DNA of 42,962 bases, taken from the NCBI RefSeq assembly GCF_000812025.2, contig NZ_JWJE02000033.1, positions 1 through 42,962 of the forward strand, in the 5' to 3' direction. A program made the translations under genes and the position numbers. Of the stretch, positions 32,341 through 40,317 are shown in pieces. The stretch comes from Bacillus thermotolerans. Lineage in GTDB: Bacteria > Bacillota > Bacilli > Bacillales > Domibacillaceae. Each line of letters opens with the position of its first letter. The first letter of the stretch is position 1. Under the pieces are notes generated by a model, which made no database searches, was not told where the DNA came from, and worked only from the letters and a program-made list of their open reading frames with translations.

Positions 32341-33660
32341 TTAAACTAATAAAGCGGCGATCCATCCGAATATAATAACGGGAAGATTGTAATGCAAGAA
32401 GGTTGGTACACATGTATCCCAAATGTGATTGTGCTGGCCATCTACGTTTAATCCTGCTGTAGGACCAAGCGTACTATCTGAAGCTGGCGAACCGGCATCA
32501 CCGAGCGCACCAGCCGTTCCTACAAGAATCACTGTCGCCATCGGGCTAAATCCGAGCTCGAGTGCAAGCGGAACAAAGATCGTAGCGATAATAGGGACCG
32601 TTGAAAATGACGACCCGATCCCCATCGTAACAAGCAAGCCGACTACTAGCATAAGGAAGGCGCCAAGGACCTGGTTGCCGCCAATCAGCGAAGCTGCTTG
32701 TTCCACTAGGTGTTCGACATGTCCTGTCTCCCTCATCACACTCGCAAAGCCAGCCGCCGCAATCATAACAAATCCAATGAACGCCATCATGCGCATGCCG
32801 GCAGTTAATAGCTCATCAGCTTCATTCCATTTCATCGCTCGTCCAATATACAAGATAATGATACCGATCAATGCACCGAAGACCATGGAATCTGTCCATA
32901 ATTGAGCGGCAAGTGCACCAATCAGGGCAATAATAGAAACGATAACACCCGATGCAGAATATCCTTGAACCTCTTCTGTTTCACCCGCTATGACTGCATC
33001 ATCGTATGTACGAGGTTTTCGATAAGAGAAGAAAACGGCAATCAGTAAACCACACAGCATACCAAGTGATGGAAACAGCATAGCTTTCGGTATATCGTCT
33101 ATGCTAACCGTTAGCCCGCTTTGAGTAATATTATCTGCAATGATCCCCTGGAAGATTTGTCCGAAGCCCACCGGAAGCAGCATATACGGTGTCACTAACC
33201 CGAAGGTTAAAACCGAGGCAATCAGTCGCCGGTCAATCTTCAATTCATTCATGACTTTCAATAGAGGCGGAATCAATAAAGGAATGAAAGCAATATGAAT
33301 AGGAATGAGGTTCTGCGAGAAGCAGGCCATTAATAAGACAAAGAGGATAATCAATGCGCGCGGCAACTTCTTCGAGCGCGCCTCTCCTTTTGTTCCAACC
33401 CGTTTTAAAATAAATTCTACTAATACATTAGGGAGTCCTGTGCTTGAGATCGCTACAGCAAATCCTCCAAGCATGGCGTAGCTAAGCGCAACATTCGCTC
33501 CACCGCCAACTCCGTCGGTAAACGCTCCAATTGTACCCTCTATGCCTAAGCCGCCAATGATGCCTCCTGCCAATGCTCCTGCGATTAATGAAAAGACAAC
33601 ATTTACACGCAACAAGCTTAGAAGAAGCATAACCACGACAGCAATTACTACAGCATTCAT
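32341..33660 (-). CDS. yuiF: Na+/H+ antiporter-family transporter (YuiF-like)
   Basis: 439 residues, about 11 membrane helices. NhaC/YuiF-type transporter: N-terminal LRVNVVFSLIAGALAGGIIGG, then SQNLIPIHIAFIPLLIPPLL and the signature TAGALGDAGSPASDSTLGPTAGLN near residue 385-408. B. subtilis YuiF is about the same length and is annotated as a possible amino-acid transporter, so the substrate is uncertain. AAAGGGG precedes ATG 33660. Flanked by yuiE (pepA) beyond an inserted STAS gene. Confidence 0.85.
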   Translation of the reverse strand: MNAVVIAVVVMLLLSLLRVNVVFSLIAGALAGGIIGGLGIEGTIGAFTDGVGGGANVALSYAMLGGFAVAISSTGLPNVLVEFILKRVGTKGEARSKKLPRALIILFVLLMACFSQNLIPIHIAFIPLLIPPLLKVMNELKIDRRLIASVLTFGLVTPYMLLPVGFGQIFQGIIADNITQSGLTVSIDDIPKAMLFPSLGMLCGLLIAVFFSYRKPRTYDDAVIAGETEEVQGYSASGVIVSIIALIGALAAQLWTDSMVFGALIGIIILYIGRAMKWNEADELLTAGMRMMAFIGFVMIAAAGFASVMRETGHVEHLVEQAASLIGGNQVLGAFLMLVVGLLVTMGIGSSFSTVPIIATIFVPLALELGFSPMATVILVGTAGALGDAGSPASDSTLGPTAGLNVDGQHNHIWDTCVPTFLHYNLPVIIFGWIAALLV

Positions 33661-33783
33661 CTAAGATGCCCCTTTCACTTTAGTTTGCTAAATTAGTAGA
33701 GCACTAAACAGAAAGATAGCAGACTTCCTTATCCCTTGTCAATGCCTTCTTCTAAATACCAAACATTTTCCTAAATAGGTTCG

Positions 33784-33838
33784 CTTTTACGCTTTAAAGG
33801 GGTGGGGGACAGTCCCCCACCCCTTTAAAGCGTAAAAG
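33784..33838. repeat. REP-like perfect palindrome, 27-bp arms (copy 1)
   Basis: Arms run from CTTTTACGCTTTAAAGGGG to GTGGGGGAC (33784-33810) and the exact reverse complement (33812-33838), separated by one A. No T-run follows. A related shorter copy is at 37721-37759 with the same core CTTTAAAGG...GGGGGACAG. This looks like a dispersed intergenic REP/MITE-like family rather than a local terminator. Confidence 0.8.
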
Positions 33839-33848
33839 TCCTTGTTCG

Positions 33849-33891
33849 AAAAAAGCTGTCTCTTTTGACATGGTCATGAGACAGCTTTTTT
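33849..33891 (-). terminator. Terminator of the STAS-domain gene
   Basis: A 14-bp stem AAAAAAGCTGTCTC (33849-33862) / GAGACAGCTTTTTT (33878-33891), 6 bp after the stop codon, with the T-run built in. Confidence 0.9.
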
Positions 33892-33896
33892 CACTT

Positions 33897-34715
33897 TCAT
33901 TTATTTATCTGTTCAAGCGCTTCTCTAACTGTAGAATATGCTTTAATAGCAGAAAGATCGGCTCCAATGTTAGTAATCTTCTGCGCGAGATCAGGGCGAA
34001 TGCCGGTAGCAATTGGTTCAATCCCAATCATTTTAAGTATCTGATACATATCAAATAAAGACTTCTCTACCATCGTATCTATATGAGAAAGACCTGAAAA
34101 GTCGATAATTAAGCTTTCAAGCTGAAGCTCCGCTACACGGGGCACCGTTTTCTCTAGCAAAAAGGCCGCTCGTTCTTCATTAATTGATCCCACAATAGGA
34201 AGAACAGCTAAGCCTTGCTGAAGAGGGACAATTGGCGCAGATAAGTGCATAATTTCCGCTTGTGCCTCCTGTATTAACTCTTCTACTTTTTGCTCAAAGG
34301 CACGGATCACTTCATTTAAGCTAACATCCAGCATCAAATGAACTTGCCTCTTCAAAAAGCCTGCTTCCTCCGAAGTTAAGTCGAATTGATCAGCAAGAGC
34401 CGCCAGCTTTTCTGCAAAAGCCCAGCGTGCCGCTGGATAACGATCTGCCACAGCAGAGATCCTTTCCCCTTTTTCAGCTGTGTAGCTTCCTTTCTTTCTG
34501 CTCCAATCCAATAATTGCTCTGATGGTATACCTCTTCCGGAAGAAAGAACTTCACTAGAAATATGGATGAAGTCCGTATACATCTCCACGTACTCCCTTA
34601 TTTCCTGGTCAGACATTTCATCATCAAGCTGAGAAACAATCGTATGTACAAGTTCGTCCGCCAACTCCAGGGAGTGCTCATCAAGATAAGCAGCGAGCCT
34701 TAAAACCTTCTCCAT
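33897..34715 (-). CDS. RsbR-type STAS-domain co-antagonist
   Basis: 272 residues, the length of RsbR paralogues. An all-helical N-terminal sensor part (about 1-145, non-heme-globin-like by position) and a C-terminal STAS domain (about 160-270): LSAPIVPLQQGLAVLPIVGSI, LIIDFSGLSHIDTMVEKSLF and TGIRPDLAQKI. In RsbR proteins this domain builds the stressosome controlling sigma-B, and two conserved threonines are phosphorylated by RsbT. Thr214 (HIDTM) fits the second; the first site, 34 residues earlier, appears to be Glu180 (SINEERA), which would be non-phosphorylatable. No rsbS/rsbT nearby. TATAAT at 34745-34740 (minus) lies 25 bp upstream. Confidence 0.82.
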   Translation of the reverse strand: MEKVLRLAAYLDEHSLELADELVHTIVSQLDDEMSDQEIREYVEMYTDFIHISSEVLSSGRGIPSEQLLDWSRKKGSYTAEKGERISAVADRYPAARWAFAEKLAALADQFDLTSEEAGFLKRQVHLMLDVSLNEVIRAFEQKVEELIQEAQAEIMHLSAPIVPLQQGLAVLPIVGSINEERAAFLLEKTVPRVAELQLESLIIDFSGLSHIDTMVEKSLFDMYQILKMIGIEPIATGIRPDLAQKITNIGADLSAIKAYSTVREALEQINK

Positions 34716-34798
34716 GCTTTCCCCTCCCTTCTTATTCTCATTATAATCTAAAAGAATAGAGGAATCAGTAAAAGCTGGCTTTTTCTATAATGAAAAGA

Positions 34799-34820
34799 AC
34801 CCGCTGACATGACAGCGGGT
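34799..34820 (-). terminator. Terminator of pepA
   Basis: An 8-bp stem ACCCGCTG / CAGCGGGT with a 6-nt loop; TTCTTTTC follows on the minus strand, 9 bp after the pepA stop. Confidence 0.75.
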
Positions 34821-34828
34821 GTGATCCT

Positions 34829-36337
34829 CTATTTCTCTTGATTATCAGGCCTTCTCAGCGCTAACAGAGCCAGCGTACGGGCCATTACACCTGTTGCTCC
34901 TGCTGGTCCAAGTGCGGACGCCTTACTTGAATCAGCTGTGCCCGCAATATCTAAATGCACCCAAGGCGTATCTTCCGCAAACTCACCGACGAAGCCGCCA
35001 CCCATAATCGCATGGCCTTCACGTCCTGGCGAATTGTTTAAATCGGCAATTTTACTGCTCCGGATACGTTGCTTATCCTTCTCTGTCAGCGGTAAACGCC
35101 AAATGAATTCTCCTGCTTCATTGGAAGCTTCAAGCACTTCCTCGAAGAACTCTTCATTGTTTGTGAGGGCACCCGTTTTATCGTCCCCAAGCGCGACAAC
35201 GACTCCCCCAGTCAATGTAGCCACGTCGACTAAATAATCAGCTTTATGATGCTTGGCGTACGTCATGGCGTCAGCTAACACTAAACGGCCTTCTGCGTCC
35301 GTATTCAGCACCTCAATGGTTTTTCCGCTCATCGAAGTAATGACATCATCAGGCTTAAAAGCTTCTCCGCTGATCATATTATCTGTTGCCGGGATGACGG
35401 CCACTACATTTTGCTGGGGCTTAAGCTCGCCAATAATTTCCATGGCCCCAAATACAGCTGCAGCCCCGCCCATATCCGTTTTCATGCCAACAATGCCTGT
35501 TTTCGGCTTAATCGAATAGCCGCCTGTATCAAAAGTAATCCCTTTGCCGACAAGGCCCAGGACATCTTTCCACTCTTCCTGTCCATGATATTTTAGTGTA
35601 ATCATTTTTGGCGGTTCAACGGATCCTTGGTTGACTGCTAAAAATGCTCCCATACCGAGCTTCTCGATGTCCTCTTTCTCCAGAATTTCCACCTCGAAAT
35701 TGTATGTTTCAGCCAGCTTTCGTGCATAGTCAGCCATGTCGCTCGCTGTCAGCAGATTTCCCGGTGTATTCACAAGTGTACGGGCTGAATTTGTTCCTTG
35801 GCTAAAGACATAGCCGACATGGAGGGCCGCACTAACGACACCTGCTTCAGCTTTCGTATAAACCGTTACTTGCTCTACAGCCTGCTCCGGGTCGTTCGAC
35901 TGCTGCTTATAGCCTTTAAATTCATAAGAAGCGAGTCCAAATGCCTCGCTAAAGGCATGGGCCGCATCATCTGCCTCTATTCTCTCGCACACAAAGCTAT
36001 CAAGAGCCACCGCTATGGAAGAAAGCCGCACCTTCTTTATCGTTTTGGCCGCCGCGCCAATAGCTTCCTTCATCTCTTGGAAATCAGCCTTCTTATCTTT
36101 TCCTAGACCAATAAACAAGAGGCGCTTTACCGGCACTCTTCCTAATGTTGGAATAAGGGCCGTCTCCTTTTTCTTAGCGGATATGTCTCCTTCTTTGACA
36201 AGTTCCGTCAGTTGTCCATTTAGCGCTTCATCTAGCTCAGCTAATTCGCCTTCAAACTTAATCGGACGGTCGTACAGTCCAATTATGAGTAATTCTTCTT
36301 TCTCTTTTAAAAAGGTTTCATTCTTCACACTAAACAT
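34829..36337 (-). CDS. pepA: Leucyl aminopeptidase (M17 family)
   Basis: 502 residues from ATG 36337 (GGAGGTG 7 nt upstream; frame open to 36358), like B. subtilis YuiE. Hexameric two-metal exopeptidase of the cytoplasm. The metal and catalytic motifs are present: [17 protein letters not shown] (Lys and Asp), [16 protein letters not shown], and the M17 signature [10 protein letters not shown] with Asp/Glu ligands and the catalytic Arg. The N-terminal third is the usual divergent macro-like domain. A TATAAT lies only about 20 bp upstream of the start, so the mRNA leader is short. Divergent from the SBP-like gene. Confidence 0.93.
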   Translation of the reverse strand: MFSVKNETFLKEKEELLIIGLYDRPIKFEGELAELDEALNGQLTELVKEGDISAKKKETALIPTLGRVPVKRLLFIGLGKDKKADFQEMKEAIGAAAKTIKKVRLSSIAVALDSFVCERIEADDAAHAFSEAFGLASYEFKGYKQQSNDPEQAVEQVTVYTKAEAGVVSAALHVGYVFSQGTNSARTLVNTPGNLLTASDMADYARKLAETYNFEVEILEKEDIEKLGMGAFLAVNQGSVEPPKMITLKYHGQEEWKDVLGLVGKGITFDTGGYSIKPKTGIVGMKTDMGGAAAVFGAMEIIGELKPQQNVVAVIPATDNMISGEAFKPDDVITSMSGKTIEVLNTDAEGRLVLADAMTYAKHHKADYLVDVATLTGGVVVALGDDKTGALTNNEEFFEEVLEASNEAGEFIWRLPLTEKDKQRIRSSKIADLNNSPGREGHAIMGGGFVGEFAEDTPWVHLDIAGTADSSKASALGPAGATGVMARTLALLALRRPDNQEK

Positions 36338-36376
36338 TACATGCACCTCCATGCTCATTATACAGGAAAGATTTTC

Positions 36377-36404
36377 TTAGCACGAAACATAACTGTAGTA
36401 TAAT
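36377..36404 (+). promoter_or_regulatory. Sigma-A promoter of the cobalamin-binding-like gene
   Basis: TTAGCA (36377-36382), a 16-nt spacer and TATAAT (36399-36404), about 33 bp upstream of the ATG at 36437. Confidence 0.65.
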
Positions 36405-36436
36405 AGAAGAAACTATCCAGTAAAAGGAGGTTTATC

Positions 36437-37258
36437 ATGCGTATTATTTCTATTTGCCCGAGCAATACGGAAATGGTAGAGTTTCTCGGCCTAACAGAAC
36501 ATTTAATCGGCGTAGATGACTATTCAGACTGGCCACCTGAAGTGGATCATCTGCCGAACCTCGGTCCAGATTTGTCCATTGATATGGATAAAGTGGAAGC
36601 ACTGAAGCCTGACTTAGTTCTTGCTTCCTTAAGTGTTCCAGGCATGGAGAAGAATGTGGAGAAGCTTAAAGAGCGTAATATTCCGTACATTGTGACAAAT
36701 CCTCAATCCTTATCAGAAATCGGTGAATCGGTGAAAGAAATGGGGAGAATATGTGGGGTGCCTGAACGCGGAGTACAGGCTGCTGAGGTTTATAAGGAAC
36801 AGCTCGAACAGTTTCGGTCGGCTGCTTCCCGTATAGAGGAGCGCCCTTCGCTCTATTGGGAGTGGTGGCCAAAGCCCGTGTTTGCGCCTGGCCAAGTGAA
36901 TTGGTTAACCGAAATCAGTGAACTGGCCGGTGCCCACAACCTATTTGCTGATCGAAAGACGGCAAATGTTCAGAGTGATTGGGAGGAAGTTAAGGGGAAA
37001 AACCCCGACTATATTCTGCTTTCATGGGTGGGTGTACCGATTGAGAAAATCCAGCCTTCGAGCGTTTTAAAGCGGCCGGGCTGGAGTGAGCTTCCCGCTG
37101 TCAAGCAGGGACGCGTCCATGTGATGGAAGAGCATCTTTTCTGCCGCCCGTCCTTAAGACTCGTGGCCGGTCTTCATAAACTGGCTAACTTAATTCATCC
37201 GCACGCTTTTCAATCGATTCAGCTAGACCCTTTCTTTGAAAAAAGCCGCAGCTCCTGA
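36437..37258 (+). CDS. Cobalamin/heme-type (BtuF-like) substrate-binding-fold protein without signal peptide
   Basis: 273 residues beginning directly at MRIISICPSNTEMVEFLGL, the first strand of a PBP-fold class III binding protein (BtuF/FhuD superfamily), followed by GVDDYSDWP, ALKPDLVLASLS, IPYIVTNPQSL and a C-terminal lobe with DYILLSWVG and HVMEEHLFCRPSLRLV. There is no signal peptide or lipobox and no permease or ATPase gene nearby, so it should be cytoplasmic and is unlikely to feed an ABC importer. AAAGGAGG sits 6 nt before the ATG. The ligand is unknown; corrinoid is a guess from the family. Confidence 0.8.
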   Translation: MRIISICPSNTEMVEFLGLTEHLIGVDDYSDWPPEVDHLPNLGPDLSIDMDKVEALKPDLVLASLSVPGMEKNVEKLKERNIPYIVTNPQSLSEIGESVKEMGRICGVPERGVQAAEVYKEQLEQFRSAASRIEERPSLYWEWWPKPVFAPGQVNWLTEISELAGAHNLFADRKTANVQSDWEEVKGKNPDYILLSWVGVPIEKIQPSSVLKRPGWSELPAVKQGRVHVMEEHLFCRPSLRLVAGLHKLANLIHPHAFQSIQLDPFFEKSRSS

Positions 37259-37280
37259 TGAGGAGAACCGCGGCTTTTTT
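37239..37280 (+). terminator. Terminator of the BtuF-like gene
   Basis: An 11-bp stem AAAAAAGCCGC (37239-37249) / GCGGCTTTTTT (37270-37280), with an inner CTCCT / AGGAG extension; the T-run ends the plus-strand transcript. The left arm overlaps the end of the coding sequence. Confidence 0.88.
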
Positions 37281-37287
37281 AGAATAT

Positions 37288-37316
37288 AAAAAACGGCCGC
37301 TTCATCGATCGGCCGT
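37288..37316 (-). terminator. Terminator of yuiB
   Basis: A 7-bp stem ACGGCCG (37293-37299) / CGGCCGT (37310-37316) followed by TTTTTTATATT on the minus strand, 4 bp after the yuiB stop. Confidence 0.82.
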
Positions 37317-37319
37317 GTG

Positions 37320-37637
37320 TTAAAACATTCGATATCCTTTTTGGCGCAAAATTCGCATCGTAATTCCTGATACAATCGCACCGAGGAAGCCGCTGGTTAG
37401 GATAATAATATCCGCGAGCTTCAAAGAAGTCATTTTTGTTCCTAATGCATGGAATGATTCACCGGCGTTAAAAATATAATCAAACGTACTGATTCCATCC
37501 ACGATAGCAATCGTTACAAGCGGATAAATAAATGCCATAATCCATGTCATGCGAAGCAGCATATTTAATAAAAAACCAATACCGAAAAATAAAATAAAAA
37601 ATAACAGAATCGAAACAAGCAAAATGGCTACATGCAT
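37320..37637 (-). CDS. yuiB: YuiB-like small integral membrane protein
   Basis: 105 residues, the same length as B. subtilis YuiB. Three membrane helices: VAILLVSILLFFILFFGIGFL (3-23), WIMAFIYPLVTIAIVDGI (about 32-49) and IIILTSGFLGAIVSGITMRIL (about 77-97), ending in a basic tail. Function unknown. A weak GGGGGGACAGG-like site precedes ATG 37637. It is divergent from yuiA, with a REP-like palindrome in the spacer. Confidence 0.85.
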   Translation of the reverse strand: MHVAILLVSILLFFILFFGIGFLLNMLLRMTWIMAFIYPLVTIAIVDGISTFDYIFNAGESFHALGTKMTSLKLADIIILTSGFLGAIVSGITMRILRQKGYRMF

Positions 37638-37720
37638 TCCTGTCCCCCCCCTAAATCACTAATGAATAGTGTACTCAATTCCCTGTCAAACGTCAACCGC
37701 TCCCCGCCCGCGCTTCACCC

Positions 37721-37759
37721 CTTTAAAGGAATGGGGGACAGACCCCCGTTCCTTTAAAG
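37721..37759. repeat. REP-like palindrome, 17-bp arms (copy 2)
   Basis: Arms CTTTAAAGGAATGGGGG (37721-37737) and CCCCCGTTCCTTTAAAG (37743-37759) pair with one T-G wobble around the loop ACAGA. Core and loop (GGGGGACAG) match copy 1 at 33784-33838. It lies in the yuiA-yuiB spacer. Confidence 0.75.
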
Positions 37760-37805
37760 CGATAAAGTGTTCTGTCGTTTAGATGGCTTTGTGCGCAAAA
37801 AGAGA

Positions 37806-37834
37806 TTGTTCAGGTTGAAAATGCATGGTATATT
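37806..37834 (+). promoter_or_regulatory. Candidate sigma-A promoter of yuiA
   Basis: TTGTTC (37806-37811), a 17-nt spacer and TATATT (37829-37834), about 30 bp upstream of the yuiA start. Confidence 0.55.
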
Positions 37835-37865
37835 ATCAGAAATTTCTAAAAGAAGGGGTGCTCTT

Positions 37866-37994
37866 TTGAGTGTTCACACATTGACGAAGCCGTGCAGCTA
37901 TTGTGAAGGCCATGGGTATGTTCAACTACTGCTTGGAGGCTCAGAAACTTGTCCGTACTGTAAAGGAACCGCTTCAGAAAAAGAGCAAAAATAA
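37866..37994 (+). CDS. yuiA: YuiA-like small zinc-ribbon-type protein
   Basis: 42 residues from TTG 37866, with AGAAGGGGTG upstream; the in-frame upstream extension lacks a site. Two CxxC pairs, CSYC and CPYC, are separated by a Gly-rich hairpin (EGHGYVQLLLGGSET), as in DnaJ-type zinc modules, so it probably binds one zinc ion. B. subtilis has the similar short YuiA next to yuiB. Role unknown. Followed immediately by a long hairpin. Confidence 0.8.
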   Translation: MSVHTLTKPCSYCEGHGYVQLLLGGSETCPYCKGTASEKEQK

Positions 37995-38036
37995 CAGAAA
38001 GAGACCGGCTGCTTAGAGAGCCGGTCTCTTTCTGTT
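37993..38036 (+). terminator. Long hairpin terminator of yuiA
   Basis: An 18-bp perfect stem from AACAGAAAGAGACCGGCT (37993-38010) to its complement (38019-38036) with an 8-nt loop; it overlaps the yuiA stop. No pure T-run follows, but the 3' arm itself is T-rich. Confidence 0.75.
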
Positions 38037-38097
38037 CTATCTGAGGGACACTCTGCTCTAAAGGCTTAGCGTCTGCTGTTCATTCAAATAAGGTTGA

Positions 38098-39318
38098 TTA
38101 GATAAAGTTAAATTTACCTTTTTTCAGTACAAGACCAGGACCACCGATCATTAACAGCGCACGGTTATCGATCATTTTCTTCATAAAGGAGGCTTTCGTG
38201 CCAGTTAATTTTTTGCCATAGACCACACCAATGGCATCGTTATCACCTAGTGAACATACTGTTCCTTTAATATCCGGCTTGAAGGTTTCAAGTGTTCCTT
38301 GATCACCTCGAATAAGCTTAACAATGTTACGCGCACACACTTCCCCTTGCTGCATAGAGATTTGTGCAGTTGGAGGATATGGACGATTGATTTCTTCATT
38401 GATGACAAGAGAACAGTCACCGATCACGAATACATTATCATGACCTGGTGCACGTAAATCAGCATCTACTTTCACGCGAGCACGCATGTTCTCAATGCCT
38501 GACTTTTCGATAAGGCTGCTTCCTCGTACACCTGCTGCCCAGATAACTGTACCGGCTTTAATTTCTTCTAATTCACCGTCACCTTTATCCACTTTAATAC
38601 CTTCTGTTGTTGCTTCTTTAATTGGTGTGCCGATTTTGAACTCGACGCCTTTCTTCTCCAATTGAGCGACAGCATATTGAACAAGCTCCGGATCGAAACC
38701 AGGAAGAACAGTTGGAGCAGCTTCTACACAGTAAATGCGTACTTTTGAATAATCGATATCGTATTCACGGCATAGAATCGGCACACGGTTTACAAGCTCG
38801 CCAAGGAACTCAATACCTGTAAATCCAGCACCGCCGACTACGATTCGCAAACGATTTTCATCTTTTTCTGTTTCTGTTGCGTATGTAGCAAATTGATAAT
38901 CTATATGCTCACGGATTTGACGAGCAGCATTCACGTTAGAAATAGTAAATGCATGTTCCTTCAAGCCTGGGATGCCGAACGTTTCGGATTCTCCGCCAAG
39001 TGCGATAACTAAATAGTCATACTCCACTTCACCCGTGCTTAATACTACCTTCTTCTCAGCTGGTTTAATATCTTCTACTTCTGCGCGGACAAACTCTACT
39101 TTACTGCGGTTAATAACACTGTCTACATCATAACGCACGCGGTCATGATGAAGCGTACCTGCAGAAGCTTCATGCAGCCAAGTTGTTTCGTAGTGGTAAT
39201 CATGTCTGTTCACAAGTACAATATTTGCCTCGTCTTGCCCTAAAGCCTTTTGCAGACGAGTTACTGTCATTAGGCCGCCGTAGCCTGCACCTAACACGAC
39301 GATTTTAGGTTTGTTCAT
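38098..39318 (-). CDS. yumB: Type II NADH dehydrogenase (NDH-2, YumB-like)
   Basis: 406 residues from ATG 39318, equal to B. subtilis YumB; the frame is open to 39414 without a site. Two Rossmann motifs: FAD-binding VVLGAGYGG (6-14) and NADH-binding [12 protein letters not shown] (about 163-174); then [10 protein letters not shown] and [10 protein letters not shown], where FAD ribityl contacts are expected. Single-subunit membrane-associated flavoenzyme passing electrons from NADH to menaquinone without pumping. A promoter and a Rex/Fnr-like dyad lie upstream (39366-39415). Monocistronic. Confidence 0.9.
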   Translation of the reverse strand: MNKPKIVVLGAGYGGLMTVTRLQKALGQDEANIVLVNRHDYHYETTWLHEASAGTLHHDRVRYDVDSVINRSKVEFVRAEVEDIKPAEKKVVLSTGEVEYDYLVIALGGESETFGIPGLKEHAFTISNVNAARQIREHIDYQFATYATETEKDENRLRIVVGGAGFTGIEFLGELVNRVPILCREYDIDYSKVRIYCVEAAPTVLPGFDPELVQYAVAQLEKKGVEFKIGTPIKEATTEGIKVDKGDGELEEIKAGTVIWAAGVRGSSLIEKSGIENMRARVKVDADLRAPGHDNVFVIGDCSLVINEEINRPYPPTAQISMQQGEVCARNIVKLIRGDQGTLETFKPDIKGTVCSLGDNDAIGVVYGKKLTGTKASFMKKMIDNRALLMIGGPGLVLKKGKFNFI

Positions 39319-39628
39319 AAGAGATCCCTGCCACCTTCTACACATATTTTTGCGCTCGCATTCGCACAATATACAAATCACTCGGTCATTCAATGAAAAT
39401 GTGATTATTTTCACGAATGGTGGTAAAAAAATACTTTACAAAAAGTAAAAGAAAATTGTATGAAAATGTAACAAAGCATTCTAGTTCAATAATATGCTTT
39501 TTCGAGTGCTTTTTCAAGACATTTCATAGATTTCACCTATTTGCTTTTCTCTTTACCTCCATTCGTTTTTTTGTTTCAAAACAGGGTACATTAACTAGTA
39601 AGATTTTTACAAGAACAGGGGGATTCGC
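39319..39628. other. Divergent spacer between yumB and the SDR gene
   Basis: About 310 bp. It holds the yumB promoter and Rex/Fnr-like dyad (39366-39415). The rest (39420-39600) is AT-rich; a short plus-strand ORF there has no ribosome binding site and low-complexity aromatic content, so I do not call it. The promoter of the SDR gene is not obvious. Confidence 0.4.
39366..39415 (-). promoter_or_regulatory. yumB promoter with Rex/Fnr-like dyad
   Basis: On the minus strand TTGAAT (39393-39388), a 16-nt spacer and TATTGT (39371-39366). Six bp upstream of the -35 is CGTGA-N6-TCACA (39415-39400), close to the TGTGA-N6-TCACA pattern of Fnr/Crp and to the TTGTGA...TCACAA pattern of the redox repressor Rex. 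Rex control of NDH-2 genes is known in bacilli; which protein binds here is inference. Confidence 0.5.
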
Positions 39629-40270
39629 ATGAATATACTTGTTATTGGAGCCAGCGGATTAACCGGAAGAATCATTGTTAAAAAAGTAATGGAACACAAT
39701 CAGCATATTGCCCGGCCCATGATTCGCAAAGCGGAACACACCGAAGCAATGGAAAAGCTCGGAACCAAGCCGATCCTAGCAGATTTAGAGCAGGACTTCA
39801 GCTTTGCCATGAACGACGTCAATGCCGTGATCTTCGCAGCTGGTTCAGGGTCAAGTACCGGCCATGATAAAACGATTGCCGTTGATCAGGAAGGCGCCAA
39901 GAAAGCAGTCGATTTTGCGAAGGAGAAGAACATTGAGCGCTTTATTATGCTCAGCTCCATGGGAACAAACAGCCTTGAGGAAGCACCCGATTCTATACGC
40001 CCTTATCTAGAGGCAAAGAGAAACGCTGACGATTACCTTATTGAGAGCGGATTAAACTTCACTATTGTCCGGCCAGGCGCATTAACAAACGACCCTGGAA
40101 CCGGCAGAATTGAACTGGCTACACAGATCACCCCAATGGGGGGCGCCATTTCCCGTGAGGACGTAGCAGAAGTGCTTGTTGCCTCTCTGCTCACTAAAGA
40201 AACGGAAGGAAAAGTATTCGAAATCATTAATGGAGATACACCCATTGGTGATGCATTAACGCGAATTTAA
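39629..40270 (+). CDS. NAD(P)-binding atypical SDR (YwnB/YhfK-like)
   Basis: 213 residues, one Rossmann domain. Intact GASGLTG (7-13) for NAD(P) binding; FIMLSSMGT strand, then YLEAKRNADDYL, where the YxxxK pair is Y-x3-K (YLEAK), and FTIVRPGALTNDPGTG. Similar over its whole length to the SDR at 13357-13980, which has lost these motifs. Family members are NmrA-like or flavin-reductase-like; the substrate is unknown. ACAGGGGGA precedes ATG 39629. Monocistronic. Confidence 0.82.
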   Translation: MNILVIGASGLTGRIIVKKVMEHNQHIARPMIRKAEHTEAMEKLGTKPILADLEQDFSFAMNDVNAVIFAAGSGSSTGHDKTIAVDQEGAKKAVDFAKEKNIERFIMLSSMGTNSLEEAPDSIRPYLEAKRNADDYLIESGLNFTIVRPGALTNDPGTGRIELATQITPMGGAISREDVAEVLVASLLTKETEGKVFEIINGDTPIGDALTRI

Positions 40271-40274
40271 ACAA

Positions 40275-40302
40275 AAAAGCACCCTGTATACAGGGTGCTT
40301 TT
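40275..40302 (+). terminator. Terminator of the SDR gene
   Basis: A perfect 28-bp palindrome AAAAGCACCCTGTA / TACAGGGTGCTTTT, 5 bp after the stop codon and also placed to terminate the convergent GGDEF gene (stop at 40318). Confidence 0.85.
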
Positions 40303-40317
40303 GAAGTATAGGCAGCT

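Noticed and set aside
37993-38036. Long yuiA hairpin as a third member of the REP-like palindrome family
   Set aside because: It shares no sequence with the CTTTAAAGG/GGGGGACAG core and overlaps a stop codon, as terminators here often do.
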